The notes beneath the pieces are model-generated. The model worked only from the letters and a program-made list of their open reading frames with translations. It made no database searches and was not told the DNA's origin. Below are positions 61,089 to 64,000 of a stretch of 64,000 nucleotides of DNA, piece after piece. The DNA is from Asterella californica. Its lineage: Eukaryota > Streptophyta > Marchantiopsida > Marchantiales > Aytoniaceae. How positions within the stretch are numbered: position 1 is the first letter of the stretch; each line of letters opens with the position of its first letter. The position numbers were made by a program, and so were the translations under genes. The stretch lies in assembly GCA_036924285.1 (NCBI GenBank), contig JAYKYS010000097.1:17314-81313 (forward strand), given 5' to 3'.

Positions 61089-63777
61089 CTACGAAAAACT
61101 TCTGTTGCATGCTGCTTTTTGATCCCACGCTGCCTTCACTACCTTCCTGCATGCCTTGTGATCTTCAAGATGCGCAGCATCATGCATCCGAACATATGCA
61201 TGCTGCGGGGTGCACATGGCAGGAAACTGGTCATGGAAGGTCTGGTATCCGCCCTTCAGCACGTACATGTGGGGAAACGTCAACTTGGGGTAGTCTGCTA
61301 GGTGTTGCCGTCTGTCCATGTTGCGCAAATACCGGAACATGCGAGGCGCTCTTTCTGAAGAAAACTCACAGTACAAAATGATTGCAGTGCTGCGGCCCTG
61401 CAATGTTGCAGCGCTGCCAAAAGTGAGAGCCTCCCCATCATCTGGGCTTGCTATGTTGATGGAGCCAGGAATGTGGCCACCTGCATACTCATAGGGGTAC
61501 CTGAAACAACAGCAAAAGGGTAGAGGCCAACGCCGTACACTGCTTCCTTGAGAGTATGTACGTCATGACAGATGTTGGGTCGCAACAAAGCCCTGGTGAA
61601 ATGCCTTGAGCATAGAACATAGACCACAATCTGGCACCACACCAATGCCAGTCAGACATTGTGCAACTCAGAAAACCAGATTGCTGTTAATCAAGCAGAG
61701 TTTGGCTTGCTTGCCTTATGACACTGCTTCATTTAGCTTGTGCATTTTGCTTTGCCAAATTTGCAGCAAAGCATGTAGCAACCAACACTTCCCAAAAACC
61801 GCTAAGATCAACCTTTTGAAAAAGCGTCCGTAGCTGGGAGGTTTTCAATCGCACATGCTGCTGAGGTGACAACCCACCTGCAATCCACAATCTTCACCTG
61901 TATCGACGGGCTAGCATGCTGCCCTACCATCAGCTGAGCAAGGGTGCTGCAGCTCACGCTAGGCAATCCAATCAGGGCATTCTCCACCAAGGGCAGGATG
62001 CTGAGAGGCCCTGATTCCAATGGTGAAAAGCTCTTGCGCCGGGCTGAGCCCTCGCTGTCAGCGTCACCCGATGAGGCAGGGCTTGAAGTGATGCCCTGGG
62101 ACAGGGCTGTTGGCAGCTGGAAGGTGCAGTTGGGGCTTAAGGTGGCTGTCAGACCTGACAAACTAGAAGCTTCTGCAGCGGATTCTACAGTTGAGGTGTT
62201 GCTGCTGCAGCATGTCATGTGTTGATCAAACAACATTGCCTCACCGCTGGCAAGCTCCACCTGCATGTCAGGTTGGTCCAGTCTCTGACAGTCTGACAGG
62301 TTGTCTGCTCCTTGCTGGCATGCACTTTCTGCTTTTGCGCTGGGATGGAGGTCAGATTGGGGATCCAAAGTGGTCATGCCTGGCGACTCAACCTCCGAAC
62401 TCACTGCATTTCGAGTGCCTGAGTGCCAAGCATCTGCAGGTAGCACTCTGGGACCCTCCACTCCAGTTTCAGTGAACAAGTGGGAAGGCTTGGCATGATC
62501 TGAAGCTGACGAGGCTCTGAAACCACACCTGCTGTCCCCTTGCAGAAAGGCCTCCATACCAGCAAGACGCTTGTCTGACCCTATTGGCAGTTCTACACTT
62601 GCTTCGTCTTCTTGCATGGGCTCATGGCACAGCCTATCGCTCTCAGACAACTCAGCGTGGTCTGTCTGCATAATGCAAGGTGAACTTTGGACCCGATCTG
62701 CTGCAAACACTCTGAAGCTAGCTGAAAAGCTGTTGAGTAAGGGGTTGGCACTGGGACAGTAAGGGCTGAGCGGAGGTTTGTGTGTCACACTGCTCCTGCC
62801 TGAAGTGGTGTGCAGGGATACATCACCTTCTGCAGCGTGCATGCTGCTTGTGTCAAGGTGTGACACAAACCTGTGGGCAGCAGTTCCACCTGCGTCCATA
62901 TACACACGTCAATTGTATGTACCATTATAGCAAGATTTGGTGACCACCTCAAGATGAGAAGGGAACTTGCAATGCAGCTTGCTCCAGAGCAGTCTGTTCT
63001 GAGCAATCCATCAGTATGCAGGTGGCTTGCAGATGGCAATGAAGTACAGCAGCACAAAAGCAATTTCAGTGACGCACGGGCCAAAATAACGAACAGGAGA
63101 CATTTATAAAGTGGCAATGCAGCTTATGCAAGCCAAGGGCATGAACAGCGCTATTCAGGCGCGAAGGCAGCTTTCACCTCCCAGGGAGGGGTGCAGGTGG
63201 TGGGTGGGGCCCCCAGGAGGGCCAGCGAGGCCTTCAAAGCCATCAAAGCATGAAGGCCCCGGCATGCTTTGGTACATGAAGCACTGCCTTTTCGCCGCCC
63301 CTCTTCTTCCTGCCGTTGCTGGTGGACTGTGACCTGCAGATGGCGATCAGTCAGCTGAGAACACAAAGCAAGCACACAACAGACTTACAATCATGAACTC
63401 AATGTGTCACTAAAGCAGTTCATGCTTTGCTGTGTCTTACGATGAGTTACTTCCGTTTGACTTGTGAAGACATCTTCTGCAGGCAACAGGCGCATCAACA
63501 GGGCATGCTTACCACAGTACAGCTTCCTCTTGGCCTTGGTCGGCTGCTGGCTGGTGCTGCCCGGGCACAGCCAGTCCTGCATCCTGTTTTCCTTGTTCAG
63601 GTCAAAGTCTGCTGATGCACTCGGCCCTCGAAGCTTCCTGCGTTGCCTGTGACTGCTGCTGCTGCTGCGTCCTGACAGTGCCACACCCGGGCACCTTGTC
63701 CAGGGAGATGTCCAACCTGAACTCAGGCATACTTCACCATGTTCTGCATTTGTTTGAGCACTCATTTCCCGATCCAT
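61089..63777 (-). CDS. CDC25: CDC25-type dual-specificity phosphatase
   Basis: Four exons in phase: 63513-63777, 63178-63333, 61878-62889 and 61089-61500; 614 residues. The C-terminal rhodanese-fold domain is unmistakably CDC25: [21 protein letters not shown], then AIILYCEFSSERAPRMFRYLR, then DYPKLTFPHMYVLKGGYQTFHDQF and YVRMHD. The catalytic Cys and Arg of C-x5-R (CEFSSER) are intact; the residue before Cys is Tyr where animal and yeast enzymes have His. The roughly 450-residue N-terminus is Ser/Pro/Thr-rich and looks like a regulatory region, with several SP sites (LSPYCP, SFSPLES) and an early LNKEN motif near residue 60. In opisthokonts CDC25 removes inhibitory phosphates from CDK to start mitosis. 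Met at 63765 is an alternative start. Confidence 0.96.
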
Positions 63778-64000
63778 TCATTCATTCATCTGTTCAAACA
63801 TGCATTTCAGTCACTTTTGTGCTTTTGCACTCTAAGTATTAGACCCTAACTGGGGGCATGATCGGTTGTATCTAGGCTAGTTGGCTCACAGCGAGTCTAC
63901 GCTATTTTGGATTGCTTCCCAGCTACTTGTGTACTGCAATGAGCTTTATGAGAGCTTGCCCCTTAGTTCTCAAAAAGTCTCAGAAATAGGCAAAGCTGGC
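63778..64000. other. Sequence upstream of CDC25
   Basis: About 220 bp to the window edge; probably the CDC25 promoter or 5' UTR. A short tract of tcattcattcat lies at about 63775. Confidence 0.4.

Noticed and set aside
1..64000. CRISPR arrays, insertion sequences, phage genes or bacterial operons
   Set aside because: None seen; the gene structure is spliced and eukaryotic throughout.

Overview
This is a eukaryotic nuclear window, most likely from a green alga (Chlorophyta; class not determined, Trebouxiophyceae is a guess). Evidence: genes on both strands split by many short GT-AG introns with phase-consistent exons; chloroplast-targeted acyl carrier protein and ferredoxin-thioredoxin reductase genes; a plant-type SURNod19 domain; and intronic simple repeats of the GAGT, GT and GGTGAT type. 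There are no bacterial operons, CRISPR arrays, phage genes or intact transposons. All exon models were built by eye from splice sites and frame, so unresolved exons are stated as such.

Layout. 0.2-8.0 kb (minus): a receptor with signal peptide, a PhnD-like solute-binding ectodomain, one membrane helix and a degenerate TKL kinase domain that has lost its key catalytic motifs and carries frame breaks; a defective tRNA-Gly copy lies antisense in one of its introns. 8.5-13.2 kb (plus): a multi-exon gene resembling animal meiosis protein M1AP. 13.9-18.3 kb (minus): mitochondrial ABC1/ADCK-type atypical kinase. 18.3-20.1 kb: gene-poor. 20.1-22.9 kb (plus): bZIP factor. 23.9-24.3 kb (minus): intronless DUF3224-like gene. 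24.9-33.1 kb (plus): secreted SURNod19 domain joined in frame to a Cys-rich linker and a polytopic membrane domain. 34.1-35.9 kb (plus): bicupin. 36.6-43.2 kb (plus): 14-exon tesmin/TSO1/LIN54-type CXC regulator, every exon in phase. 44.0-46.7 kb (plus): DCAF13/Sof1 WD40 ribosome-biogenesis protein. 47.3-48.3 kb (plus): plastid acyl carrier protein. 49.7-59.5 kb (minus): long Gln/Ala-rich coiled-coil protein, whose introns hold an intact antisense tRNA-Gly, a 390-bp tetranucleotide array, a GGTGAT array and a long hairpin made by inverted duplication of an ORF. 59.9-60.7 kb (plus): FTR variable subunit. 61.1-63.8 kb (minus): a canonical CDC25 phosphatase with a long regulatory N-terminus.

The genes do not form one pathway, but three bear on cell division or meiosis (M1AP-like, LIN54-type CXC, CDC25) and two on plastid metabolism and redox (ACP, FTR). 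The best candidates for something undescribed are the M1AP homologue in an alga, the SURNod19-membrane fusion, the full CDC25 with a Tyr before the catalytic Cys, the decaying nutrient-sensor receptor kinase, and the intronic inverted-duplication hairpin.
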